Below, in pieces: positions 1 to 6,114 of a stretch of 11,418 bases of DNA. The notes beneath the pieces are model-generated. The model searched no databases. It saw nothing but the letters and a program-made list of their open reading frames with translations, and was not told the DNA's origin. The stretch is taken from NCBI GenBank assembly GCA_934615645.1, contig CAKTTR010000060.1, positions 1 to 11,418 on the forward strand. Reading direction: 5' to 3'. The first letter of the stretch is position 1; every line of letters starts with the position of its first letter. The position numbers were made by a program, and so were the translations under genes. Origin of the DNA: an uncultured Oscillospiraceae bacterium. Lineage in GTDB: Bacteria > Bacillota > Clostridia > Oscillospirales > Oscillospiraceae.

Positions 1-25
1 AAAAAGCACGGCGGGCGCGCCGTGC
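1..25 (-). terminator. Rho-independent terminator of the leftward leader RNA
   Basis: Read on the minus strand, an 8-bp perfect stem (GCACGGCG with CGCCGTGC, positions 25-18 and 13-6) with a 4-nt loop is followed directly by five T at the window edge. The T run may continue beyond the edge. It lies at the 3' end of the structured leader RNA described below. It could be the expression platform of a riboswitch or the end of a small RNA; the downstream gene is outside the window. Confidence 0.75.
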
Positions 26-66
26 AAATTCCTGCTTTCTTTGGCTCCGGCTAAGGCATAAGCCAA

Positions 67-180
67 GGCACAATACTAGCGTATCTGACTTATCCTGCTC
101 TTTGCAGGCTTCACAGCGACCTTCTCGCGGGGCCTTGCACCCCATTCCGCTCCCGGCAAAAATCTGCCGGAGGTATTGCC
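67..180 (-). ncRNA. Cobalamin-riboswitch-like structured leader RNA (candidate)
   Basis: The minus-strand RNA is closed by an 8-bp stem, GGCAATAC (180-173) with GTATTGtgCC (76-67). Inside are a hairpin CTCCGGC/GCCGGGAG (172-150), the box GGAA (148-145), the box GGTGCAAGGCC (141-131), the box CGCTGTGA (118-111), a hairpin CCTGC/GCAGG (108-94) and the box AAGTCAGATAC (91-81). From memory, cobalamin (B12) riboswitches contain GGGAA, GGUGnAAnnCC, (A/G)CUGUGA and AGnCAGgAgACC in that order, which matches here. The usual GCCACUG...GGGAAGG arm is not visible, so it may be a short or variant class. It sits between a consensus promoter and an intrinsic terminator, as a transcriptional riboswitch would. 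The regulated gene, perhaps for B12 uptake, B12 synthesis or a B12-independent isozyme, lies left of the window. An unrelated small RNA is the main alternative. Confidence 0.6.
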
Positions 181-209
181 CTTTTCTGCAATTTTTCGAT
201 TACGAATTG

Positions 210-238
210 ATTATACCGGCCAAAGTTCGCGTTGTCAA
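210..238 (-). promoter_or_regulatory. Perfect-consensus leftward sigma-A promoter
   Basis: On the minus strand TTGACA (238-233) is followed after exactly 17 bases by TATAAT (215-210). Both hexamers match the housekeeping sigma consensus fully. Transcription would begin near 203 and run left through the structured RNA. It is back to back with the helicase promoter. Confidence 0.85.
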
Positions 239-281
239 CCATCTTTGCGCAAATTATTGCCCTTGGGCGAGATCAGAGGGT

Positions 282-310
282 TTGCATTTCCATAGAATCT
301 CTGCTATCAT
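282..310 (+). promoter_or_regulatory. Extended -10 promoter for the DEAD-box helicase
   Basis: TTGCAT (282-287), a 17-base spacer, then TATCAT (305-310), preceded by TGC at 302-304, which makes an extended -10. The -35 is weak and the TGn element may compensate. The predicted start is near 317, about 30 bases upstream of the gene. A 10-base palindrome TTTGCGCAAA (244-253) lies between this and the divergent promoter. Confidence 0.6.
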
Positions 311-347
311 TAAAATAATAATCTGTATCTACTGAAGGGAAATTGCT

Positions 348-1535
348 ATGAATCAAACTGAGATCACCTTCCGGCAGCTGGGCGTTGCCGAGCATATACT
401 GGCGGCGCTGGAGAAAAAGGGCTTCACCCATCCCACCCGGGTGCAGCGGGAGAGCATCCCCCCGCTGCAGCAGTGGAAGGACGTCATGGTCAAGGCCCCG
501 ACGGGCACGGGCAAGACCTTTGCCTTCGGCATTCCGATGATCGAGCACATCAACCAGGAGCAGGAGGCCGTCCAGGGCCTGATCCTGGCTCCGACCCGGG
601 AGCTGGCGCTGCAGATCGGCGACGAGCTGCGGGGTCTGCTCACCTGCACGGAGGGCGTCCGCGTGGCCGTGCTCTACGGCGGGGCCAAGATGGAGCCCCA
701 GCTCAAGGCGCTGCAGCGCAAGCCGCAGATCGTCGTCGCCACCCCGGGGCGGCTGATGGACCATTACAAGCGCCGCACCATCCGCTTTGACAAGATCAAG
801 ACCGTCATCCTCGACGAGGCCGACCGGATGCTGGACATGGGCTTTTACGACGATGTCACCCGCATCATCGAGAAGGTCAAAAACCGCAAGAATCTGGGGC
901 TGTTCTCCGCGACGATGTCCCAGGAGGTCATGACGGTCAGCTGGATGTACCAGCGCGACGAGGTGGAGATCACCGTCCCCGCCGATGAAGAAAACAAGCC
1001 GGATATCGCCCAGTTCAGCATCAGCTGCTCCCCCTTTGAAAAAGAGGAGGTCACCAAGCGGCTGCTTGACCGATTCGACGGCGAGCGGATCATCATCTTC
1101 TGCAACACGAAGCATATGTGCCAGCGGCTGGCCGACGATCTGGCCCGCCTGGGCGTCCGCGCCGGGTGCCTGCACGGCGATATCCGCCAGAAGCAGCGGG
1201 AAAAGACGATGGACGAATTCCGCCACGGCCAGGTGCAGATCCTGATCGCGACGGACGTCGCCTCCCGGGGCATCGACGTCGACGATGTCGGCTGCGTCAT
1301 CAACTACGACATTCCAGAGGAGAACGAGTACTATATCCACCGCATCGGCCGGACAGGGCGGGCAAAAAAGGCGGGCGCTGCATATTCTATCCTGGGGACC
1401 TTCCCGGAGCAGGCCAAGCTGGACGAGATCGCCAAGTACGCCCACTTCCAAGTCAAGCCCATGCGGTTTAACGAGGCGGGCGAGCTGGTGGAAAAGGAGA
1501 TCCGCAAGCCCGTCCCCCGGCGGAAGTACCGGTGA
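348..1535 (+). CDS. DEAD-box ATP-dependent RNA helicase
   Basis: This 395-residue protein is a superfamily 2 RNA helicase that uses ATP to unwind short RNA duplexes, typically in ribosome assembly, mRNA turnover or cold adaptation. All core motifs are visible: Q-motif region around residues 8-38, motif I APTGTGKT (50-57), Ia PTRELA (82-87), Ib TPGR (132-135), II DEAD (156-159), III SAT (187-189), V ATDVASRGID (301-310) and VI HRIGRTGR (331-338). After the second RecA domain there is only a short tail ending in basic PRRKYR. It lacks the long RNA-binding C-terminus of CshA/DeaD and the DbpA RNA-binding domain, so it is a minimal helicase. The ATG at 348 follows AGGGA (336-340) by 7 bases and leaves the Q-motif intact. 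It appears monocistronic. No hairpin terminator is seen after its TGA, so some read-through toward glmS is possible. The exact orthologue cannot be assigned. Confidence 0.95.
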   Translation: MNQTEITFRQLGVAEHILAALEKKGFTHPTRVQRESIPPLQQWKDVMVKAPTGTGKTFAFGIPMIEHINQEQEAVQGLILAPTRELALQIGDELRGLLTCTEGVRVAVLYGGAKMEPQLKALQRKPQIVVATPGRLMDHYKRRTIRFDKIKTVILDEADRMLDMGFYDDVTRIIEKVKNRKNLGLFSATMSQEVMTVSWMYQRDEVEITVPADEENKPDIAQFSISCSPFEKEEVTKRLLDRFDGERIIIFCNTKHMCQRLADDLARLGVRAGCLHGDIRQKQREKTMDEFRHGQVQILIATDVASRGIDVDDVGCVINYDIPEENEYYIHRIGRTGRAKKAGAAYSILGTFPEQAKLDEIAKYAHFQVKPMRFNEAGELVEKEIRKPVPRRKYR

Positions 1536-1571
1536 GGCGCGGCAGGATAAGCGAAAAATATAAATTTTGTA

Positions 1572-1600
1572 TTGAAATTGATACATCTCTGTGATACAAT
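1572..1600 (+). promoter_or_regulatory. glmS promoter
   Basis: TTGAAA (1572-1577), a 17-base spacer and TACAAT (1595-1600), with TGA directly before the -10 giving an extended -10. Each hexamer has one mismatch to consensus. Transcription would begin near 1607 and leave a leader of about 150 bases before the glmS ATG. Confidence 0.75.
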
Positions 1601-1606
1601 ACCCCT

Positions 1607-1760
1607 GCAATGGAAAACGCCAACTAATTTTGGCCCGCTCTCACGTGCGATTTTTCCCCGCAAGAGCGGCGCTGCCTGACGGCGCTGCGTCCGCCTCTCC
1701 GGCGTTTGCCCGGGCGGCCGCGGCGGCGTCCATTTCTGACGAACCGGAGGTTTTTCTATT
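1607..1760 (+). other. Long GC-rich structured leader of glmS
   Basis: This untranslated region has two adjacent hairpins: GCCAA/TTGGC (1619-1634) and CCGCTCT/AGAGCGG (1635-1669), the latter with an inner TGCG/CGCA stem. Next come a direct repeat GGCGCTGC (1668-1675 and 1681-1688) and a very GC-rich segment up to about 1730. The SD GGAGG (1746-1750) is 10 bases before the ATG. The conserved core of the glmS ribozyme, with its AGCGCC cleavage-site sequence, is not recognisable. The leader may be regulatory by another mechanism or be simple spacer. Confidence 0.45.
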
Positions 1761-3602
1761 ATGTGTGGTATTGTCGGCTACGCTGGCCACAAGCAGGCCG
1801 CCCCGATCTTACTCGATGGGCTTGCAAAACTGGAATACCGGGGGTACGACTCCGCCGGGATCTGCGTATATAACGACCATAAGCTGCCGGTCTTCAAAGC
1901 CAAAGGCCGGCTTTCGAATCTGAGCCAGATGGTGCACGGCGGCGCGGACGTCCCCGGCGTCATCGGCATCGGGCACACCCGCTGGGCGACCCACGGCGCC
2001 CCGTCGGACGCCAACAGCCACCCCCACACCGCCGCAGGCGGCAAGATCGTGGTGGTGCACAACGGTATCATTGAAAACTATCAGCAGCTGAAGGAAATGC
2101 TGCAGCACAAGGGCAAGGCCTTCTCCTCGGAGACGGATACGGAGGTCGTCGCCAATCTCATCGAGCTGTTTTACGACGAAGGCCGCACCTTTGCCGACGC
2201 CGTCCGCAAGGCCATCCATCGCATCGAGGGCAGCTACGCCCTGGGCATCCTCTGCATCGACTGCCCGGATACGATGATCGCTGTCAAGAAAGACAGCCCC
2301 CTCATCTTCGGCTACGGCGACGGCGAGATGTTCATTGCGTCCGACGTCCCGGCCATTTTGAAATACACCCGGCAGGTGAGCTACCTGGACGACGGCGATA
2401 TGGCCGTCTTCACGGCAGAGCATGTCGATTTCTTCAACGCCCTGGGTGAGCCTGTCGAAAAGAAGGTCGAGCAAATCAACTGGGAGCTCTCCGCAGCGGA
2501 AAAGGGCGGCTACGCCCACTTTATGCTGAAGGAAATTCACGAGCAGCCCAAGGCCATCCGCGACACCGTCTCCCCCCGCATTCAGGACGGGAAGATCGTC
2601 CTGGACGAGGTCAGCCTGTCGGCGGATTATCTGCGTCAGCTGCGGAAGATCTATATCGTCGCCTGCGGGTCGGCGTCTTATGTCGGCAATCTGGCCAAAT
2701 ATATCTTTGAAAAATACTGCCGCATCACGACGGAAGTCGTCCTGGGCTCGGAATTCCGCTACGCAGACCCGGTCGTGGACGAAAACACGCTGGTGCTGAT
2801 CATCAGCCAGTCCGGCGAGACGGCGGACACCCTGGCGGGCCTGCGGGAGGCAAAGCGCCGCGGAGCCCGGACGCTGGGCATCGTCAATGTCGTCGGCAGC
2901 GCCATCGCCAAGGCAGCGGACGACGTCATCTACACCTGGGCGGGCCCCGAGATCGCCGTCGCGACGACGAAGGCATTCTCGACGCAGCTCTCCGTCATCT
3001 ACCTGCTGGCGCTCCATTTCGCCCAGCAGCTGGGCACGATGACAGACGCCGAGCAGGCGGATATCCTGGCGCAGCTGCAGCAGCTGCCGGATGAGATGGC
3101 CAAATTCCTCTGCGAGGAGAACATCTCCGCCATCCAGTACTGCGCCTCCCAGTTCTTCAACCACCGGGACGTCTTCTTCATCGGCCGGAATCTGGACAGC
3201 GCCATCTGCCTGGAGGGCAGCCTGAAGCTCAAGGAGATCGCTTACATCCACTCGGAGGCCTATCCGGCAGGCGAGCTCAAGCACGGCCCCATCAGCCTGA
3301 TTGAGGACGGCACCCTGGTCATGGCCATGGCCACGATGCCGGCGCTCTTTGAGAAGACCATGGCCAATGTCAAGGAGGTCAAGGCCCGGGGCGCGGATGT
3401 CCTGGGTGTGACGGTGGCTGGCTACGAGGAAGAGATCAAAAAATATGTCGATCACGCCATCATCGTCCCGCGGGTGCACCCGATGCTGCAGCCCAGCCTG
3501 ACCCTGATCCCGCTGCAGATCTTCGCCTATTATATGGCGCTGCTCCGGGGCTGCGACGTCGACAAGCCCAGAAATCTGGCAAAATCCGTCACAGTGGAAT
3601 AA
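1761..3602 (+). CDS. glmS: Glutamine--fructose-6-phosphate aminotransferase (isomerizing)
   Basis: GlmS converts fructose-6-phosphate and glutamine to glucosamine-6-phosphate and glutamate, the committed step to UDP-GlcNAc and peptidoglycan in the cytoplasm. The 613-residue length is normal for the family. MCGIVGY places the catalytic Cys at residue 2, exposed after Met removal, so the start is certain. The class II glutaminase domain (about 2-240) shows GHTRWATHG (71-79) and HNGIIENY (100-107). The linker has EIHEQP (258-263). The first SIS domain carries ISQSGETADT (348-357). The second SIS domain holds EGSLKLKEI (485-493), and the protein ends in the typical LAKSVTVE. It has its own promoter, a long leader and a strong downstream terminator, so it is probably a single-gene transcript. 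No missing catalytic residue was seen. Confidence 0.98.
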   Translation: MCGIVGYAGHKQAAPILLDGLAKLEYRGYDSAGICVYNDHKLPVFKAKGRLSNLSQMVHGGADVPGVIGIGHTRWATHGAPSDANSHPHTAAGGKIVVVHNGIIENYQQLKEMLQHKGKAFSSETDTEVVANLIELFYDEGRTFADAVRKAIHRIEGSYALGILCIDCPDTMIAVKKDSPLIFGYGDGEMFIASDVPAILKYTRQVSYLDDGDMAVFTAEHVDFFNALGEPVEKKVEQINWELSAAEKGGYAHFMLKEIHEQPKAIRDTVSPRIQDGKIVLDEVSLSADYLRQLRKIYIVACGSASYVGNLAKYIFEKYCRITTEVVLGSEFRYADPVVDENTLVLIISQSGETADTLAGLREAKRRGARTLGIVNVVGSAIAKAADDVIYTWAGPEIAVATTKAFSTQLSVIYLLALHFAQQLGTMTDAEQADILAQLQQLPDEMAKFLCEENISAIQYCASQFFNHRDVFFIGRNLDSAICLEGSLKLKEIAYIHSEAYPAGELKHGPISLIEDGTLVMAMATMPALFEKTMANVKEVKARGADVLGVTVAGYEEEIKKYVDHAIIVPRVHPMLQPSLTLIPLQIFAYYMALLRGCDVDKPRNLAKSVTVE

Positions 3603-3615
3603 CGCTGTTTGGAAG

Positions 3616-3662
3616 CGCATCCCTGCCGTCCGTTTTTCCGGGCGGCAGGGATGCGTTTGCTT
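3616..3662 (+). terminator. Intrinsic terminator after glmS
   Basis: A perfect 13-bp stem (CGCATCCCTGCCG at 3616-3628 with CGGCAGGGATGCG at 3643-3655) has a T-rich loop that can add further pairs, and is followed by TTTGCTT. The U tract is interrupted but the stem is very strong. It lies 13 bases after the glmS stop and just before the next promoter. Confidence 0.85.
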
Positions 3663-3689
3663 GACTTTGTCCACGGCGGCAGATATAAT
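3661..3689 (+). promoter_or_regulatory. Strong promoter of the GTPase-DUF1638-IclR unit
   Basis: TTGACT (3661-3666), a 17-base spacer and a perfect TATAAT (3684-3689). Only the last base of the -35 departs from consensus. The predicted start is near 3696, leaving a leader of about 60 bases with two hairpins. Confidence 0.85.
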
Positions 3690-3712
3690 AGTTTTCATAG
3701 AAATCCAGCGTT

Positions 3713-3750
3713 CTGCGTCAAACGCAGGCGCAGCTTTGCTGCAAAGGAGG
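3713..3750 (+). promoter_or_regulatory. Tandem small hairpins abutting a strong SD
   Basis: Hairpin one pairs CTGCGT (3713-3718) with ACGCAG (3722-3727). Hairpin two pairs GCAGC (3730-3734) with GCTGC (3738-3742). The SD AAAGGAGG (3743-3750) starts at the very next base, 7 bases before the ATG at 3758. CTGCG at 3713-3717 could also pair with CGCAG at 3729-3733, so alternative folds exist. Whether this is regulated is unknown. Confidence 0.5.
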
Positions 3751-3757
3751 AGCACAG

Positions 3758-4714
3758 ATGGAAAAGGCAGTCCAATTGTACCTGATCGGCGGTTTTCTCG
3801 GCTCCGGGAAAACAACGTTTTTAAAGCATATGCTGACCGGCCTGGAGGGCCGCAAGGTCGGCGTTCTCGTCAACGAATTCGGCAGCGTCAGCATTGACGG
3901 CACGGTGATTCGCCAGCACGGCAAGGAGATGGTCGAGCTCAACAACGGCTCCATTTTCTGCGCCTGCCTGAAAGACAGCTTCGTCAAAACCCTGAAAATG
4001 TTCGCCGAAACGGATATCGACATCCTCGTCGTCGAAAACTCGGGCATGGCAGACCCCGGCAGTATGAACCAGATCCTGGATCAGCTCAAGCCGTACCTCA
4101 AGCGGCCCTACGACTACAAGGGCCTCATCTGTCTGGCCGACAGCACAACGTTCCTGGATTATATCGACCTGCTGAACCCCCTGCAGCACCAGGTGCAGAC
4201 AGCGGACTTCATCATCGTCAACAAGACGGATCTCGTCGACCAGGACGTAATCGACGCGATCCATGAGACGATCAAATTCTATAATAAAGATGTCGAGATC
4301 TACGACACCGTTTATGCGACCGTCCCGGTGGCCATGCTGGAGCGGCGACTTGTGAACCACGGCATCGTCCTGTCCGGCGAGTGCTGCTGCAACAAGAAAG
4401 AGACCCGCCCGGCGACCTACACCCTGGAATCTGACGCCGTTTTAACCGAGGCGCAGCTGGCAGATTTCTGCCGGTACCTTGCAAAATTTGCGCTGCGGAT
4501 CAAGGGCTTCCTGCGGGGCGAAAACGGCTGGATCCACGCCGACTGCGTCGGCAAGCAGATCAACGTCGCCCCGGCGGCGGACGATATGGAGATCATGCTT
4601 GAAACGGGCAAGCTCGTCATCATCGGCAGCAGCCCCGACGAATTTGAGGACGATATCATGTTCGCCTGGGAGCGCTATTGCACCGGGCATTACGACCTCA
4701 TCTGCACGAAATAA
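3758..4714 (+). CDS. CobW/COG0523-like P-loop GTPase, probable metallochaperone
   Basis: This 318-residue protein belongs to the G3E GTPase group that includes CobW, HypB, UreG and zinc chaperones. These use GTP to load or insert metals into proteins or cofactors. Seen here: Walker A GGFLGSGKTT (11-20), a VNEFG switch (38-42), SIFCACL (65-71), VVENSGMADP (91-100) and the guanine-specificity motif NKTD (155-158). A C-terminal CobW_C-like region occupies about 215-318. The family metal site is normally CxCC; here it is CxCL (CAC at 68-70), while a separate CCC cluster sits at 209-211. It is the first gene after a strong promoter, and its stop is 3 bases before the next gene in the same frame. 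The two following DUF1638 genes are the likely partners or clients. The metal and target cannot be read from the sequence. Confidence 0.85.
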   Translation: MEKAVQLYLIGGFLGSGKTTFLKHMLTGLEGRKVGVLVNEFGSVSIDGTVIRQHGKEMVELNNGSIFCACLKDSFVKTLKMFAETDIDILVVENSGMADPGSMNQILDQLKPYLKRPYDYKGLICLADSTTFLDYIDLLNPLQHQVQTADFIIVNKTDLVDQDVIDAIHETIKFYNKDVEIYDTVYATVPVAMLERRLVNHGIVLSGECCCNKKETRPATYTLESDAVLTEAQLADFCRYLAKFALRIKGFLRGENGWIHADCVGKQINVAPAADDMEIMLETGKLVIIGSSPDEFEDDIMFAWERYCTGHYDLICTK

Positions 4715-4717
4715 CCG

Positions 4718-5398
4718 ATGGCAGCCGTTTTATTGGCCTGCCAGATGCTGGAGGACGAGGTCCAGCGTGCTGTGCAGTGCACCGGCGCACAGCTGCCCAT
4801 CGTCTGGGTCGATGCCGGGCTGCATGAATATCCGGACCGGCTGCGCCAGGAGCTGCAGCGGCAGATTGCGCTGCTGGAGCAGGACTATGATACGATCCTG
4901 CTGGGCTTTTGCCTGTGCGGCAACGCGCTGCACGGCGTGCGCGCCACCCGGGCGCGGCTGATTGCCCCCCGGTTTGACGACTGCATCCGGATGCTGCTCT
5001 GCCCCGCCGCGGGGCAGGCCCCGGCCGTCGATTGTCGCTGCCTGTACTATACGGCGTCCTGGTCCCGCCACGGCAGCTCGATCCTGGACCAATACGACAA
5101 AACCGCAGAAAAATACGGCGAAAAGAAGGCCAAGCGGGTCTACGCCGCGATGCTGAAAAATTACGAAGGCGTCCGCCTGGTAGATACCGGCGGCGGTCTG
5201 CAGGAAGCAAGCCGGGATTACGTCCGCCGGACAGCGCAGTTGCTGGAATTGAACTACGGCGAAGTGACCGGCACCTGCCGTGTGCTAGAAAAGCTGCTGC
5301 AGGGCGCATGGGATGAAGAAGTCTGCATCACCGCGCCGGGCGCAGCCTTTGACCAGTCAGATTTTCTGCGCCGCGCTGCCCCAGCCGGGCAAGCGTAG
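4718..5398 (+). CDS. DUF1638 domain protein, first paralogue
   Basis: This 226-residue soluble protein of unknown function shows DUF1638 features. There is an N-terminal hydrophobic strand with Cys8 (VLLACQMLEDE), then LLGFCLCGNA (61-70), APRFDDCIRML (83-93), VDCRCLYYTASW (104-115) and a KYGEKK-to-YEGVRLV helix-strand region (132-155). The fixed cysteines (CxCG, DDC, DCxC) and a His at residue 118 suggest a metal, corrinoid or thiol site; this is inference. No signal peptide or membrane helix is seen. The ATG lies one codon after the GTPase stop, in the same frame, with no SD in range, so translation is probably coupled. The start is supported because the next gene begins with the matching MAEVLLSCEMLEDE behind a clear SD. 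From memory, DUF1638 genes occur near corrinoid methyltransferase genes in anaerobes, but none lies in this window. Confidence 0.8.
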   Translation: MAAVLLACQMLEDEVQRAVQCTGAQLPIVWVDAGLHEYPDRLRQELQRQIALLEQDYDTILLGFCLCGNALHGVRATRARLIAPRFDDCIRMLLCPAAGQAPAVDCRCLYYTASWSRHGSSILDQYDKTAEKYGEKKAKRVYAAMLKNYEGVRLVDTGGGLQEASRDYVRRTAQLLELNYGEVTGTCRVLEKLLQGAWDEEVCITAPGAAFDQSDFLRRAAPAGQA

Positions 5399-5419
5399 CG
5401 GCAAAACGAAGGAGAACCT

Positions 5420-6094
5420 ATGGCGGAAGTATTATTAAGCTGCGAAATGCTGGAGGATGAGATGCAGCTGGCGCTGCAGCGCACCGGCGTGCAGATGCCC
5501 ATCGTCTGGCTGGACGCCGGGCTGCATGAATATCCGGCCAAGCTCCGCGCCGCGCTGCGGGAGAAGATTGCAGAGCTGGAGCAAAGCTATGACACGATTC
5601 TGCTGGGCTTTTGCCTGTGCGGCAATGCCATGGACGGTGTCGGCGCCAGCCGAGCGCGGCTGGTTGTCCCCCGGTTCGATGACTGCATCCGGATGCTGAT
5701 GAGCCGCGCCCAGGGACAGCTGCCGGATGTGGACTGCCACTGTCTCTATTTCACCCATTCCTGGACAACCCATGGCAAATTTCTCTCCACCCAATACGAT
5801 GAGACCATTGCCAAATACGGCGAAAAGAAGGGCAAGCGCGTCTATCAAATGATGCTGAAAAACTACGAAGGCATTCGCCTGGTGAACACGCAGGCATTTG
5901 ATCTGCTGCCCTGCCGTGCCTATATTCAGCAGACAGCCGAAAAGCTGAACCTCTGCTATGGCGAGACGAGCGGGTCGATCCGCATTCTGGAAAAGCTGCT
6001 GTGCCATGAATGGGACGACGAGTTTTATATCCTGGCGCCCGGCGACCGCTTCCAGCAGATGGAATTTCTGCGCCACCCGGGCAGCGCGGGCTGA
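5420..6094 (+). CDS. DUF1638 domain protein, second paralogue
   Basis: This 224-residue protein aligns with the preceding gene product almost without gaps at about 60 % identity by eye (roughly 136 of 222 positions), so the pair is a tandem duplication. LLGFCLCGNA (61-70), PRFDDCIRML, DCHCLY and KYGEKK are kept, as are Cys8 and the HG at 118-119. Divergence is concentrated around residues 155-170 and at the C-terminus, where this copy gains a Cys at 165. It has its own good SD, AAGGAG (5409-5414), 5 bases before the ATG, unlike the first copy. It lies 21 bases after the first copy and 20 bases before the regulator, so all four genes probably share one transcript. The pair may form a heterodimer or have split roles. 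The function is not known. Confidence 0.82.
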   Translation: MAEVLLSCEMLEDEMQLALQRTGVQMPIVWLDAGLHEYPAKLRAALREKIAELEQSYDTILLGFCLCGNAMDGVGASRARLVVPRFDDCIRMLMSRAQGQLPDVDCHCLYFTHSWTTHGKFLSTQYDETIAKYGEKKGKRVYQMMLKNYEGIRLVNTQAFDLLPCRAYIQQTAEKLNLCYGETSGSIRILEKLLCHEWDDEFYILAPGDRFQQMEFLRHPGSAG

Positions 6095-6114
6095 CGAAAA
6101 CAAGGAGGGCTTTT

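Noticed and set aside
67..180. TPP riboswitch or 6S RNA as identity of the leftward RNA
   Set aside because: GGGGTGC is present but the TPP CUGAGA and final AGCGUAGGGA boxes are not, and the RNA does not form the long single bulged rod of 6S RNA.
102..335. Open frame of 77 codons on the plus strand left of the helicase gene
   Set aside because: No SD and no recognisable domain; it runs antisense through the structured leader RNA and its promoter.
273..1610. Long minus-strand open frame opposite the helicase gene
   Set aside because: Low-complexity Asp/Leu/Gly/Val-rich translation typical of antisense shadow in GC-rich genes; the plus strand encodes a clear DEAD-box protein.
1707..1730. GCCCGGGC and GCGGCCGC palindromes in the glmS leader
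   Set aside because: Short GC palindromes are expected by chance in such GC-rich DNA; no promoter-linked placement.
1607..1760. glmS ribozyme
   Set aside because: The conserved cleavage-site and core sequences were not found by eye; a covariance scan would settle it.
1809..3815. Minus-strand open frame of 668 codons opposite glmS
   Set aside because: Antisense shadow of a highly conserved gene; it crosses the glmS terminator and the next promoter and has no family motif.
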